Source: CBDUEV01 sp965366365 (GTDB taxonomy: Bacteria > Actinomycetota > Acidimicrobiia > Spongiisociales > JAENVV01). Taken from it: DNA of 37,258 bases. The notes beneath the pieces were generated by a model. The model was not told where the DNA came from and did not search any database. It saw nothing but the letters and a program-made list of their open reading frames with translations. Below are positions 10,354 to 17,938 of this stretch, one piece after another. The translations under genes and the position numbers were made by a program. Position 1 is the stretch's first letter. Every line of letters begins with the position of its first letter. The stretch lies in contig CBDUEV010000025.1 in NCBI GenBank assembly GCA_965366365.1, positions 1 through 37,258 on the forward strand, in the 5' to 3' direction.

Positions 10354-11778
10354 CTAACTCGACGAACCGAGGGTGGCCTCGAGTTCGACACGCTCGCCGT
10401 CCCGCAGAACGGTGATGGTGACGTTCTCTCCGGGCGGCGTGCTGATGATCTTGCCTCGCAGGTCCTGATTGGAACCGACCTGGCCGCCGTTGACCGCGAT
10501 GATCAGGTCACCGACTTCGATGCCCGCATCGGCAGCCGCGGACCCCGTCACGACCTCTTGGACGAGCGCCCCGGCGCGGTTGTCGACGGAGGTCGTCGAA
10601 CTGACCCCGAGGAAGGCAAGCTGGACTTCCTGACCGGCCACGATCTGGTCGGCAACGAGCTTGGCGAGATCAATGCTGATGGCGAATCCCACCCCTTCGT
10701 TTCCGCCGCTGTTGGTGAAGATCTGGTCGTTGATGCCGATCACGTGCCCGCGGGCGTCGACGAGCGGGCCACCCGAATTGCCGGGGTTGATCGCTGCGTC
10801 GGTTTGGACCATCGAGACACCCGACACGGACCGATCTACGGCACTGACGATGCCGGCGGTCACCGACTGGTCGAGGCCGAAGGGGCTTCCCATGGCGACC
10901 GCCAGGGAACCGACCCGGATCTCGTCGTCGACGGCGAGTGTGGCAACGGTCAGGTCTTCGGCATCGATCTTGACGACGGCGATATCGGTGGGGGCGTGCG
11001 TCCCGAGGACCTCCCCGGTCATCGACCGCCCGTCGGAGAGCCGGACAGTGACCTGCCGGACTCCGTCGACGACGTGGGCTGCCGTGAGGATCAGGCCGTC
11101 GGCGTCGTAGATCACGCCCGAGCCGAGCCCGGTCACGGTGTCGATCTGCACGACCGCCGGACCCATCGCCTCGGCGATATCGGCGACGGGCTCCAGGACA
11201 TTCACCATTGTGATGTCCTCCGGTACCGAGGTCACGGCCACCTCCACGACCGGAGCGGTGGTTGTGGTGGGCGCCGCCACGGGCTCGTCGGCCGGACCGG
11301 TGAGCCGGCTGATGGCGAACACTGCAAGGAGGATGGCGGCCAACCCCATGAGAGGAATCCAGGTGCGCGAGCGGCCGGGACCGGCGGACTGCGGCGCGGC
11401 GGTCATGGCAGGAGACGAGAGAACCGGGGGAGGCGGTGGGGGGACGTCTTTCCCCGCCGTCGGTGCGGCAACGACCGGCAGCTCCTCGGTGATGGGGTCT
11501 TCGGTGCTCGAGTCTTGGGCGCTCGGGGAGGTGGAGGGGTCGAACGGGGGGACCGCGACGGGATGTTCGGTCGAGGGAGGAGTGGCTCCGGTCGAGGGCC
11601 CACTAGAAGGCCCAGTGGTAGGCCCAGTCGAGGGCCCAGTGGTGGGCCCAGTCGAGGGGGCAGAGGGGGGCTCGGACGAAGGCTCAGGCGAAATCGGGCC
11701 GGCGGATTCGAGGGGTGGTGGTTCCGGAGTCGGATCGGTGGCGGGAGGTTGTCCGGTGCCGTGGCTGTCAGTGTTCAT
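10354..11778 (-). CDS. HtrA-like membrane-anchored serine protease with PDZ domain
   Basis: This is a DegP/HtrA-type quality-control protease facing the cell exterior. The 474-residue protein has a long cytosolic N-terminus rich in Pro/Ser/Thr (about 1-130), one transmembrane helix (WIPLMGLAAILLAVFAIS), a trypsin-like domain and a C-terminal PDZ domain. The catalytic triad is visible: His235 (TAAHVV), Asp265 (TDIAVVKI) and Ser335 (NPGNSGGPL). The ATG at 11778 has AGGAAC just upstream; an earlier in-frame start would add 17 basic residues without a ribosome site. The N-terminus contains a tandem GPSTGPTT-type repeat. Its substrate is unknown. Confidence 0.92.
   Translation of the reverse strand: MNTDSHGTGQPPATDPTPEPPPLESAGPISPEPSSEPPSAPSTGPTTGPSTGPTTGPSSGPSTGATPPSTEHPVAVPPFDPSTSPSAQDSSTEDPITEELPVVAAPTAGKDVPPPPPPVLSSPAMTAAPQSAGPGRSRTWIPLMGLAAILLAVFAISRLTGPADEPVAAPTTTTAPVVEVAVTSVPEDITMVNVLEPVADIAEAMGPAVVQIDTVTGLGSGVIYDADGLILTAAHVVDGVRQVTVRLSDGRSMTGEVLGTHAPTDIAVVKIDAEDLTVATLAVDDEIRVGSLAVAMGSPFGLDQSVTAGIVSAVDRSVSGVSMVQTDAAINPGNSGGPLVDARGHVIGINDQIFTNSGGNEGVGFAISIDLAKLVADQIVAGQEVQLAFLGVSSTTSVDNRAGALVQEVVTGSAAADAGIEVGDLIIAVNGGQVGSNQDLRGKIISTPPGENVTITVLRDGERVELEATLGSSS
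11591..11650. repeat. 12-bp tandem repeat in the htrA-like N-terminal region
   Basis: Five consecutive 12-bp units end in GGCCCA (consensus GTSGWRGGCCCA) with a decayed sixth after them. They encode four-residue steps of the type TGPS/TGPT in the cytosolic linker of the protease. The unit is in frame, so copy-number change would alter linker length without a frameshift. Confidence 0.75.
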
Positions 11779-11860
11779 GGGTTCCTGCGCTGCTCTCGTG
11801 ATACGACGACTCTGCCGGTGCTCTCTCAACGAACGGTGAAACGGTCCTAAGAATTCCGTG

Positions 11861-11880
11861 AAAAAACCCTACCCGGGTCT
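11861..11880 (-). terminator. possible terminator of uppP
   Basis: On the minus strand, just after the uppP stop, ACCC-GGGTA-GGGT is followed by a T6 run. The stem is only four base pairs, with an alternative ACCCGGGT palindrome, so termination is likely weak. Confidence 0.4.
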
Positions 11881-11885
11881 GCCGG

Positions 11886-12644
11886 CTACAGTGCCACGAC
11901 CCCGATGAGGCCCACGACCACGGCGTACAGGGCGAAGGGGCGCAGGCCCACTCGCCCGAGCATGCGGATGAGGAGTGCGATGGCCGCGTAGCCCGACAAG
12001 GCGGCCACCACCACGGCCAGCCACGTCGTCGCCTCCACCCCACCCGAGTCGAGCAGTGAGAGGCTCTCTTTCAAGCCGGCGCCGGCAATGGCGGGGATGC
12101 CGAGGAGAAAAGAGAAGCGAGCCGCCTCGACGCGGTCGAGTTTTCGGCCCAAACCGGCGGTGATGGTCATACCGGAGCGAGAGATCCCGGGGATGAGAGC
12201 GAAAGCCTGGGCGATGCCGATGAGAGCGGCGTCCTTCCACGTCGCCTCCTCCACGCGCCGGTGGGTGGTGGCAAAGAAACCAGACGCAAAGAGCACGACG
12301 CCGGTGGCGACGAGCGCCCACGACACGGCGCCCGGATCCTCTTGGAAGGCCTCGATCCGGCTTTCGGCCACGACCCCGATGACCGCCGGGACGGTGCCGA
12401 TGGCGATCAGGCTGACGAGATGGCGAGCCTCCCGATCGGTTCGGAATCGGACCATCTTGCGGAGGTCGAGTCGGTAGTAGACCAGGACGGCAGCCAGGGT
12501 GCCGAGATGTAGCACAGCCGAGGTGGCCAGGTCGGGTGGCGCCATGTCGAGAAAGGCAGGCACCAGCACCAGGTGGCCACTCGATGAGATGGGAAGGAAC
12601 TCGGTCAGGCCTTGGACGAGTCCCCAAAGGATGGCTTCAAGCAC
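11886..12644 (-). CDS. uppP: undecaprenyl-diphosphate phosphatase
   Basis: This integral membrane enzyme (BacA/UppP) removes a phosphate from undecaprenyl diphosphate, recycling the lipid carrier for peptidoglycan and other wall polymers. Both family signatures are present: GLVQGLTEFLPISSSGHL at the N-terminus and PGISRSGMT in the middle, which carry the catalytic Glu/Ser/Arg residues. Its 252 residues form about eight hydrophobic segments. A GTG start follows a TAGATT box by six bases with no ribosome site, so the message is probably leaderless. Another long frame on the same strand (11869-12627) is a GC-rich shadow. Confidence 0.95.
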   Translation of the reverse strand: MLEAILWGLVQGLTEFLPISSSGHLVLVPAFLDMAPPDLATSAVLHLGTLAAVLVYYRLDLRKMVRFRTDREARHLVSLIAIGTVPAVIGVVAESRIEAFQEDPGAVSWALVATGVVLFASGFFATTHRRVEEATWKDAALIGIAQAFALIPGISRSGMTITAGLGRKLDRVEAARFSFLLGIPAIAGAGLKESLSLLDSGGVEATTWLAVVVAALSGYAAIALLIRMLGRVGLRPFALYAVVVGLIGVVAL

Positions 12645-12650
12645 GGCGCC

Positions 12651-12656
12651 AATCTA
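12651..12656 (-). promoter_or_regulatory. -10 box (TAGATT) for leaderless uppP
   Basis: TAGATT lies exactly 6 nt upstream of the GTG start of uppP on the minus strand, and no Shine-Dalgarno sequence is seen. No clear TTG -35 is visible. Confidence 0.5.
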
Positions 12657-12678
12657 GTGGTCGCCGCCGGTGCGGCGA

Positions 12679-13320
12679 TCACCCGGAGCGCCGCACCAGC
12701 ACGGTGATGCGCCGATCACCGACCGCGCTCGCCACCTCGGCGGCTTGGCCGTCGGGGATCGCCACGAGCCCGAGACGCGCTTCGAACCCGAAAGGGTCGG
12801 AGGTGGGCGCGGGGGTTCTGACGGCGATCCCGTCGATCAGGGTGGGTTCGCCGTCGACGTCGACCGGACCGAGCACGAGCCGAACCTCGTCGCCAGGCTC
12901 GGTTTCTGTCGGGAGCGACACCTCCACGGTCCACCAACCAGGGGGGATCGACACCCCGTCGGGGTCGATGGCGCCCTCTGTGAGGGGCTCGCCTGCTGCG
13001 ATGGCGTGGCGGGCCGTTCCGGCGACGGTGACGGTTTCCAGGAGTCCCGGCGGCACCGGTCGGGTGACGAAGAGGGACGGATCCAGCGGGCTCCCGGCTG
13101 CGATCGGGGCGTCGGCGAAAGGATGGGCGACGAATTCGGTGTGTCTGAGCTCCACCCACAGCGCCCCGATCACCAGGACCAGGGCGGCGGCGTAGCGGAA
13201 GTAGGGCGGATGCGAGAACCAGTACACCGTGTCAAGGTATCGGAGCCCTGCAAGCGGGGGAAGGGGTCCGTCGCTCCGGCGACTCAGGCGGGTCGGCGAC
13301 TCAGGCGGGCTCGGGGTCAC
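12679..13320 (-). CDS. membrane-anchored SAF-domain protein
   Basis: The 213-residue protein has one transmembrane helix (about residues 41-57, FRYAAALVLVIGALWVEL) and an extracytoplasmic region that resembles SAF/CpaB-like domains, with IAAGSPLDPSLFVTRPVPPG and HAIAAGEPLTEGAI. SAF domains occur in flagellar/pilus chaperones, CpaB and antifreeze-like proteins; no pilus gene is nearby, so the role is unknown. The GTG start at 13320 overlaps the upstream gene by 20 bases. A second GTG at 13227 would begin nine residues before the helix and is a credible alternative, since residues 1-31 include a 17-bp tandem duplication. Confidence 0.7.
   Translation of the reverse strand: MTPSPPESPTRLSRRSDGPLPPLAGLRYLDTVYWFSHPPYFRYAAALVLVIGALWVELRHTEFVAHPFADAPIAAGSPLDPSLFVTRPVPPGLLETVTVAGTARHAIAAGEPLTEGAIDPDGVSIPPGWWTVEVSLPTETEPGDEVRLVLGPVDVDGEPTLIDGIAVRTPAPTSDPFGFEARLGLVAIPDGQAAEVASAVGDRRITVLVRRSG
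13277..13309. repeat. tandem 17-bp duplication across the junction of two genes
   Basis: CGGCGACTCAGGCGGG occurs twice, 17 bp apart. The copies lie at the start of the SAF-domain gene, and the second contains the stop of the upstream flavin-binding-fold gene. The duplication may have created the current overlap. Confidence 0.7.
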
Positions 13321-13897
13321 CCAAGACGGTCGAGACGGGGATGACGCCCGACCAGTGAGGCAGGTCCATATCGCTCTCTTCGTCGACGGGACCCCCGGAA
13401 CGCACTTTGGCAGACGCTTCGTCGATGGGCAACGCCACCACCAACGTCGCTTTGCGCTCCTTGTCGGTCGGCTGGCGGGCGCCGGCCCACCGACCTGGCT
13501 GCATGCGTTCGGCGATGGCCGCGAAGGCCATGTCCTGTTCGCTCGCCTCGGTGACGGCTCGACATTCCCCGAACACCATGACGGATCGGTAGTTCATCGA
13601 ACTGTTGAAGTGTGACTTGGCCAGCACGATCCCGTCCACGAGGGTGGCGGTCACGCAGACCTGGACGCCCTGTTTGAGCGTTCGCAACATTCGCGAAGCG
13701 GGGGATCCGTGAAAGTACAGGGTGTCTCCCACCCTGGCGTGAATCGTGGGAACGACGAAGGGGTCACCGCCGGAGACGAAGCCGACATGACAGATGAGAG
13801 CTTCGTCGAGAATGGCGTCGATCGTCGTGCGGTCGTAGTGCCCCCGTTGCGGTTTGCGACGAATCTCAGCTCGATCGGACGGTGAAGGCTGGGCCAA
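13301..13897 (-). CDS. pyridoxamine 5'-phosphate oxidase-family (FMN split-barrel) protein
   Basis: The 198-residue sequence has the split-barrel flavin-binding fold of the Pyridox_ox_2/NimA-like group: ALICHVGFVSGGDPFVVPTIHAR, then DTLYFHGSPASRML, VCVTATLVDGIVLAKSHFNSSMNYRSVMVFGE, and the late ERKATLVVALPIDEASAKVR. Members bind FMN or F420 and reduce small molecules or act in heme or nitroimidazole chemistry; the substrate here is unknown. Translation appears to start at a TTG only 4 nt after the FmdB stop, so the two are co-transcribed. The 3' end overlaps the SAF gene. Confidence 0.85.
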   Translation of the reverse strand: MAQPSPSDRAEIRRKPQRGHYDRTTIDAILDEALICHVGFVSGGDPFVVPTIHARVGDTLYFHGSPASRMLRTLKQGVQVCVTATLVDGIVLAKSHFNSSMNYRSVMVFGECRAVTEASEQDMAFAAIAERMQPGRWAGARQPTDKERKATLVVALPIDEASAKVRSGGPVDEESDMDLPHWSGVIPVSTVLGDPEPA

Positions 13898-13901
13898 CGT
13901 T

Positions 13902-14105
13902 TCAGTCGCTCGAGCTGTCGGCCGAGCCGGTTCGGGAATCGTTGACGTAGAAGCCGGACCCTTTGAAGATGATCCCCCGGGAGTGAAAGACCTTGCTCAA
14001 GCTCCCGCCGCAGTCTTCGTGCGTCTTCAGCGGACGCGCCGAGAAGGACTGGAAGACTTCTACCGTGTCGTCGCATTTGGCGCAGCGGTATTCGTAGGTG
14101 GGCAT
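13902..14105 (-). CDS. FmdB-family zinc ribbon protein
   Basis: This 67-residue protein starts with the typical MPTYEYRCAKCDDTVEVFQSF and carries a zinc ribbon with CAKC at the N-terminus and a distal Cys in EDCGG, the layout of the FmdB/CxxC_CXXC_SSSS family. The tail is serine-rich. Family members are putative regulators of uncertain function. GAGG lies 9 nt before the ATG. It is the first gene of a minus-strand group with the flavin-binding-fold and SAF genes, and is divergent from plsY across 64 nt. Confidence 0.88.
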   Translation of the reverse strand: MPTYEYRCAKCDDTVEVFQSFSARPLKTHEDCGGSLSKVFHSRGIIFKGSGFYVNDSRTGSADSSSD

Positions 14106-14155
14106 GTCGTCGAACCTCGTTGATGTCTGAGGGGGATGATATCAAGGTCGCTGCC

Positions 14156-14161
14156 TAGACT
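14156..14161 (+). promoter_or_regulatory. -10 box (TAGACT) for plsY
   Basis: TAGACT lies 8 nt before the plsY ATG, and no ribosome site separates them, so the transcript would be leaderless or nearly so. No clear -35 is visible. Confidence 0.4.
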
Positions 14162-14169
14162 CGACCCGG

Positions 14170-14784
14170 ATGATTGCTCGCACCCTGATCGCCGTCGCAG
14201 CCGCCTATCTCATCGGCAGTGTCGATTTCGCGGTCATGGTGGGAAAGGCCAAGGGTGTCGACATTTATTCCGTCGGCTCCGGCAACCCGGGCACCTCCAA
14301 CGTGCTTCGCACGATGGGCAGGGGAGCCGCCGCCATGGTCCTGGTCGGCGACCTGTCCAAGGGTCTGATTGCCTCCGGGATGGGATTCACCCTGGCCGAC
14401 GCCGCAGCGGTAGGCGCCCTGGCGCCCCAGGCTCAAGCCGCTCTGGCCGGTTTCTTTGCCGTGGTGGGACATTGCTACCCGCTGTTCCACCGTTTCCAAG
14501 GTGGCAAGGGGGTGGCTACCGCGGCCGGGGTGCTCATCTTCGCGGATCCTCTCGCTGGGCTCATCCTCGGTGCCGTATGGGCTGTGGCCGTCGCCATCAC
14601 CCGTACCGCCTCCATCGGGTCGCTACTGGTCATCACCTTGGCTCTCCCCGCGCTGTGGTGGCGAAACGCCTCGGGATGGACTCTGCTGTTCGTGGCCGTC
14701 ACACTTGGTTTGATCGTGTACCGACACAAAGGCAACATTTCCCGGCTCCTGGCCGGCCGAGAGAAGAAGGTGGTCGCGACATGA
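14170..14784 (+). CDS. plsY: acyl-phosphate:glycerol-3-phosphate acyltransferase
   Basis: PlsY is a polytopic membrane enzyme that transfers a fatty acyl group from acyl-phosphate to glycerol-3-phosphate, starting phospholipid synthesis. The three cytosolic family motifs are visible: GSGNPGTSNVLRTMG, GHCYPLFHRFQGGKGVATAAG, and the C-terminal RHKGNISRLLAG. At 204 residues with about five hydrophobic segments it is the normal size. It leads a plus-strand run, and its stop overlaps galU as ATGA. Confidence 0.94.
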   Translation: MIARTLIAVAAAYLIGSVDFAVMVGKAKGVDIYSVGSGNPGTSNVLRTMGRGAAAMVLVGDLSKGLIASGMGFTLADAAAVGALAPQAQAALAGFFAVVGHCYPLFHRFQGGKGVATAAGVLIFADPLAGLILGAVWAVAVAITRTASIGSLLVITLALPALWWRNASGWTLLFVAVTLGLIVYRHKGNISRLLAGREKKVVAT

Positions 14785-15602
14785 CTCCGAAAGTGGCTCT
14801 GATTCCGGCAGCGGGTCTTGGGACCCGAATGTTGCCCGCCTCCCGGGTCGTTCCCAAAGCCCTCATCACGGTGGTCGATCGTCCCGCCCTCCAATACGTC
14901 GTCGAGGAAGCGGTGCGTGCGGGCGCCGAGCGAGTGGTCGTGGTGGTCAGCCCCAGTGCCGGACAGCTGGTGGAATCCCACTTCTCGGCGGCGGGTCCGC
15001 TGCCCGGTCTCGAGGATGTCACCATCCAGTTCGAGATTCAGCAGGAGGCACTCGGGCTCGGCCACGCCGTTCTGGAAGCGAAAGGTGCCGTCGGTGAGGA
15101 ACCGTTCTTCTGTCTCCTGGCGGACAACATCGCCACGCCCGGGACCGACTTCCTGGGGCCCCTGGCTGCGGGATCCGATGGCCGTTCGGTTGTGGCGTTG
15201 AGGACGCTGACCGATGTGTTTCTCGACAGGTACGGAGTGATCCACCCAGGCGAATGGTTGGACTCCTCCCTCATCGAGGTCAAGGGAGCCATCGAGAAAC
15301 CGGGGAAAGCAAACGCTCCGTCGCGTCTCGGGCTGATCGGCCGGTACCTCTTCACGAGCGAGATCTTCGACATACTCGAAGACGCCGAGCCCGGATATGG
15401 CGGCGAGATTCAGCTCACCGACGCCATTCATCGCCTCGGTGAGGCGGCACGATGTCGCGGGGCGGTGGTCGAGGCCGATCTCCTCGACGTGGGTAATCCG
15501 CTCGGCTTGCTGGAGGCGAGCGTTTCTCTGGCCCTGGCGTCGGACGAATTGGGCGGTCCCCTGCGGGCCTTCCTGTCGGAAGCCCTGGACGAGATGTCGT
15601 GA
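14781..15602 (+). CDS. galU: UTP-glucose-1-phosphate uridylyltransferase
   Basis: GalU makes UDP-glucose from UTP and glucose-1-phosphate for wall and capsule polysaccharides. The nucleotidyltransferase signature AAGLGTRMLPASRVVPKAL is at the N-terminus, with LGLGHAVLEAKGAVGEEPF and the metal-binding ADNI after it. IEKPGKANAPSRLGLIGRYLF and GGEIQLTDAI are typical of the family. The 273-residue start at 14781 overlaps plsY by four bases; a longer open frame begins upstream inside plsY but lacks homology. The stop overlaps moeA (GTGA). The galU-moeA adjacency is conserved in actinobacteria. Confidence 0.93.
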   Translation: MTPKVALIPAAGLGTRMLPASRVVPKALITVVDRPALQYVVEEAVRAGAERVVVVVSPSAGQLVESHFSAAGPLPGLEDVTIQFEIQQEALGLGHAVLEAKGAVGEEPFFCLLADNIATPGTDFLGPLAAGSDGRSVVALRTLTDVFLDRYGVIHPGEWLDSSLIEVKGAIEKPGKANAPSRLGLIGRYLFTSEIFDILEDAEPGYGGEIQLTDAIHRLGEAARCRGAVVEADLLDVGNPLGLLEASVSLALASDELGGPLRAFLSEALDEMS

Positions 15603-16837
15603 AACCTCTCGAGGACGCCCAGCGCGAAGTGCTGGCGGCGGTGCCGGCGCTTCCGGTCGAGTGGGTGGCTCTCGGTGAGGCGGGAGGACTGGTCCTCAGT
15701 GAGCCGGTCACGGCTCCCCATGACGTTCCTCCGTTCACCAACTCGGCGATGGATGGCTACGCCGTGATCGGCGCGGACGTCGAGAGTGCTCCGGTGGCGT
15801 TGTCGGTGCTCGAAGACGTTGCGGCCGGCCATGTGGCGAAGGCGACCGTGCGACCGTCGACAGCCATCAAGATCATGACCGGCGCACCACTTCCCCAGGG
15901 CGCCGACACCGTGGTCAAGGTCGAGGACACTCGGGTCGTCGGCGACCGCGTCGAGATTCTCGTGGCGACAGAGGCCGGTACGTCGGTGCGGCCGGCCGGT
16001 GGTGACGTGACCGCCGGCGCCGAGGTGTTTGGCGCTGGAGAGCGCCTCTCGCCCCGCCATTTGGCTGTCTTGGCGTCGCTGGGCGTGGCGTCGCCGGCCG
16101 TCAGGCGACGCCCCAAGGTGGCCATCCTCTCGACGGGTGATGAGGTCCTTTCCCCTGACACGGCTGAGCTTCGCCCGGGACAGATTCGCGACACCAACCG
16201 GCCCATCCTCGCCGGCCTCCTCGCCGAGCTGGGCGCCGAGGTCTTGGATCTGGGGATTGTGGCCGACGACGCCGACGTCCTTCGCGAAACGATCGAGCGC
16301 GGCGCGGCCCAAGCCGACGCCGTGTTCACCTCGGGGGGCGTGTCGATGGGGGAGTACGACCTCGTCAAGCAGGTCCTGGGCGACCTTGGGCACATCGACT
16401 TCTGGAAGGTGGCCATGCAGCCCGCCAAGCCGTTCGCCTTCGGGCTCATCGAAGGGACTCCGCTGTTCGGGTTGCCCGGCAATCCCGTGTCGGTGATGGT
16501 GGCGTTCGAGCAGTTTGCTCGCCCGGCGCTCCTTCACATGATGGGAGCTCGGCACGTGTTCCGGCCCCGAGTGAGCGGGTTCCTCGAGTCGGGGGCCCAT
16601 ACGGATCCTGAGAAGACCGTCTTCTTGCGGGCCACGGCGTCGTGGATCGACGATCGCTGGCGGGCCGACCTGTCCGGAGGCCAATCATCGAACGTGCTGT
16701 CCGCGCTGGCGCGAGGCAACTGCTTCGCGGTGGTTCCCCGGGGGACCGACGACGTCGAACCGGGAGGGCGGATCGAGTTGGAGATGTTCAACTGGCCAGA
16801 GAACCGAACAGCCGCGGAGGTGACCGGTGCCCGATGA
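15599..16837 (+). CDS. moeA: molybdopterin molybdotransferase / gephyrin-like Glp
   Basis: MoeA inserts molybdate into adenylylated molybdopterin. The 412-residue protein has the family order: an N-terminal LSEPVTAPHDVPPFTNSAMDGYA, the lid region with IMTGAPLPQGADTVV, the catalytic domain with STGDEV and FTSGGVSMGEYD, then GLPGNPVS, and a C-terminal beta-barrel. In Corynebacterium a MoeA homologue (Glp) works with a membrane receptor GlpR in cell division. A SepX/GlpR-like gene lies about 1.1 kb downstream here, so this copy may have that role instead of, or besides, cofactor synthesis. The GTG start overlaps galU; moaC overlaps the 3' end. Confidence 0.93.
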   Translation: MKPLEDAQREVLAAVPALPVEWVALGEAGGLVLSEPVTAPHDVPPFTNSAMDGYAVIGADVESAPVALSVLEDVAAGHVAKATVRPSTAIKIMTGAPLPQGADTVVKVEDTRVVGDRVEILVATEAGTSVRPAGGDVTAGAEVFGAGERLSPRHLAVLASLGVASPAVRRRPKVAILSTGDEVLSPDTAELRPGQIRDTNRPILAGLLAELGAEVLDLGIVADDADVLRETIERGAAQADAVFTSGGVSMGEYDLVKQVLGDLGHIDFWKVAMQPAKPFAFGLIEGTPLFGLPGNPVSVMVAFEQFARPALLHMMGARHVFRPRVSGFLESGAHTDPEKTVFLRATASWIDDRWRADLSGGQSSNVLSALARGNCFAVVPRGTDDVEPGGRIELEMFNWPENRTAAEVTGAR

Positions 16838-17297
16838 ACTGACCCATCTCGACGACGAAGGCCACGTTCACATGGTGGATGTCGGCTCCAAGGCGGCGAC
16901 GGAGAGGCGAGCCGTCGCAGAAGCGACGGTGAGAATGGCCCCCGCCACGGCCGATCTGTTCTTCGGAGGATCCCTCCCCAAGGGAGATGCCATGGCCACG
17001 GCGCGCCTGGCCGGGATCATGGGAGCCAAGAAGACTCCGGACCTGATACCCCTCTGCCATCCAATCGGTCTCACCGCGGTCAGCGTCGAAATCGCACGAC
17101 ACGAAGCTGGGCTCCGCATCGTTGCCACCACCGCCACCGTCGGTTCCACCGGCGTCGAGATGGAGGCTATGACCGCCGTGTCCGTGGCGGCGCTGGCGGT
17201 GTACGACATGGTCAAAGGCGTCGAGCGGGGCGTGGAGATCCGCTCCGTGCGGCTCTTGGAGAAGTCCGGTGGACGCAGCGGAGAGTGGCGTCGGTGA
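16827..17297 (+). CDS. moaC: cyclic pyranopterin monophosphate synthase
   Basis: MoaC converts the MoaA product into cyclic pyranopterin monophosphate, the first stable molybdenum-cofactor intermediate. The 156-residue sequence has the conserved DLIPLCHPIGLTAV loop and the active-site VEMEAMTAVSVAALAVYDM with the catalytic lysine in the following MVKGV. A GGAGG site lies 6 nt before the GTG start, inside moeA. moaA and the molybdopterin synthase genes are not in this window, so the pathway is only partly encoded here. Confidence 0.95.
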   Translation: MPDELTHLDDEGHVHMVDVGSKAATERRAVAEATVRMAPATADLFFGGSLPKGDAMATARLAGIMGAKKTPDLIPLCHPIGLTAVSVEIARHEAGLRIVATTATVGSTGVEMEAMTAVSVAALAVYDMVKGVERGVEIRSVRLLEKSGGRSGEWRR

Positions 17298-17779
17298 AGG
17301 GATCCTGGGCCGCCCGCGTGCTGACCGTTTCCGACCGGGTGAGTCGGGGCGAGGCGACGGACACGTCCGGTCCGGCTGCCGTTGACCGGCTCACCGCACT
17401 GGGTTTCGAAGTCGACACGGCAATCGTGCCCGACGGGGTGCAATCGGTGGAGCATGCCCTGCGCGCCGCCGTGCTGGAGGAGAAAGCCCTGGTGGTCACC
17501 ACCGGGGGAACCGGGTTCACGGCTCGCGACCTCACCCCGGAAGCGACCGCCCGGGTGATCGAGCGGCCTGCGCCGGGGTTGGCCGAGGCCATGCGCGCCG
17601 CCACGTTCGGGGTCAATCCCCACGGCATGCTGTCGCGCGGGTTGGCCGGCATCGCCGGGTCGACCCTGATCGTCAATCTGCCCGGCTCGGTCAAAGGGGT
17701 CGAGGAGTCCCTCGATGTGATCGCGCCCGCCCTGCCGCATGCCGTCGCGCTGTTGACGGCGTCGCCGACGGAGCACTGA
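17285..17779 (+). CDS. MogA/MoaB-family molybdenum cofactor protein
   Basis: This 164-residue protein has the MoCF-binding fold that adenylylates molybdopterin: ARVLTVSDRVSRGEATDTSGPAAVD at the N-terminus, the nucleotide-binding TTGGTGFTARDLTPEA, and LPGSVKGVEESLDVIAPALPHAV at the C-terminus. MogA and MoaB cannot be separated by eye. It overlaps moaC by 13 bases and starts with GTG, completing a moeA-moaC-mogA operon. An identical gene order is common in actinobacteria. Confidence 0.92.
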   Translation: MASVKGSWAARVLTVSDRVSRGEATDTSGPAAVDRLTALGFEVDTAIVPDGVQSVEHALRAAVLEEKALVVTTGGTGFTARDLTPEATARVIERPAPGLAEAMRAATFGVNPHGMLSRGLAGIAGSTLIVNLPGSVKGVEESLDVIAPALPHAVALLTASPTEH

Positions 17780-17822
17780 CCGCCGAGATCGAAGGCACCC
17801 GACGAGAAAGGCGCCCCGCTGG

Positions 17823-17852
17823 TTAGGCGGTCCCGCTCCGATGCGGTAGGGT
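17823..17852 (+). promoter_or_regulatory. possible promoter upstream of the SepX/GlpR-like gene
   Basis: TTAGGC (17823-17828), an 18-nt spacer and TAGGGT (17847-17852) lie in the 159-nt gap after mogA, leaving a leader of about 80 nt before the next start. A GC-GGTA/TACC-GC hairpin overlaps the box. No known riboswitch could be matched. Confidence 0.3.
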
Positions 17853-17938
17853 TTACCCGCCAGGATCTGACAGGCAGTAGTTGTAGCGCGAAACGGTTGG
17901 GGCTACCCTTTCGGGCGTAAGGCGGAGAGTAAGGGCAC

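Noticed and set aside
11869..12627. A 252-codon minus-strand frame almost coincident with uppP
   Set aside because: Its product is Arg/Pro/Gly-rich with no recognisable motifs, while the uppP frame has full family signatures. It is a GC-rich shadow.
17780..17938. A riboswitch upstream of the SepX/GlpR-like gene
   Set aside because: I compared it by eye with the c-di-AMP, THF, glycine and Moco motifs, and none fits; only short hairpins are visible.
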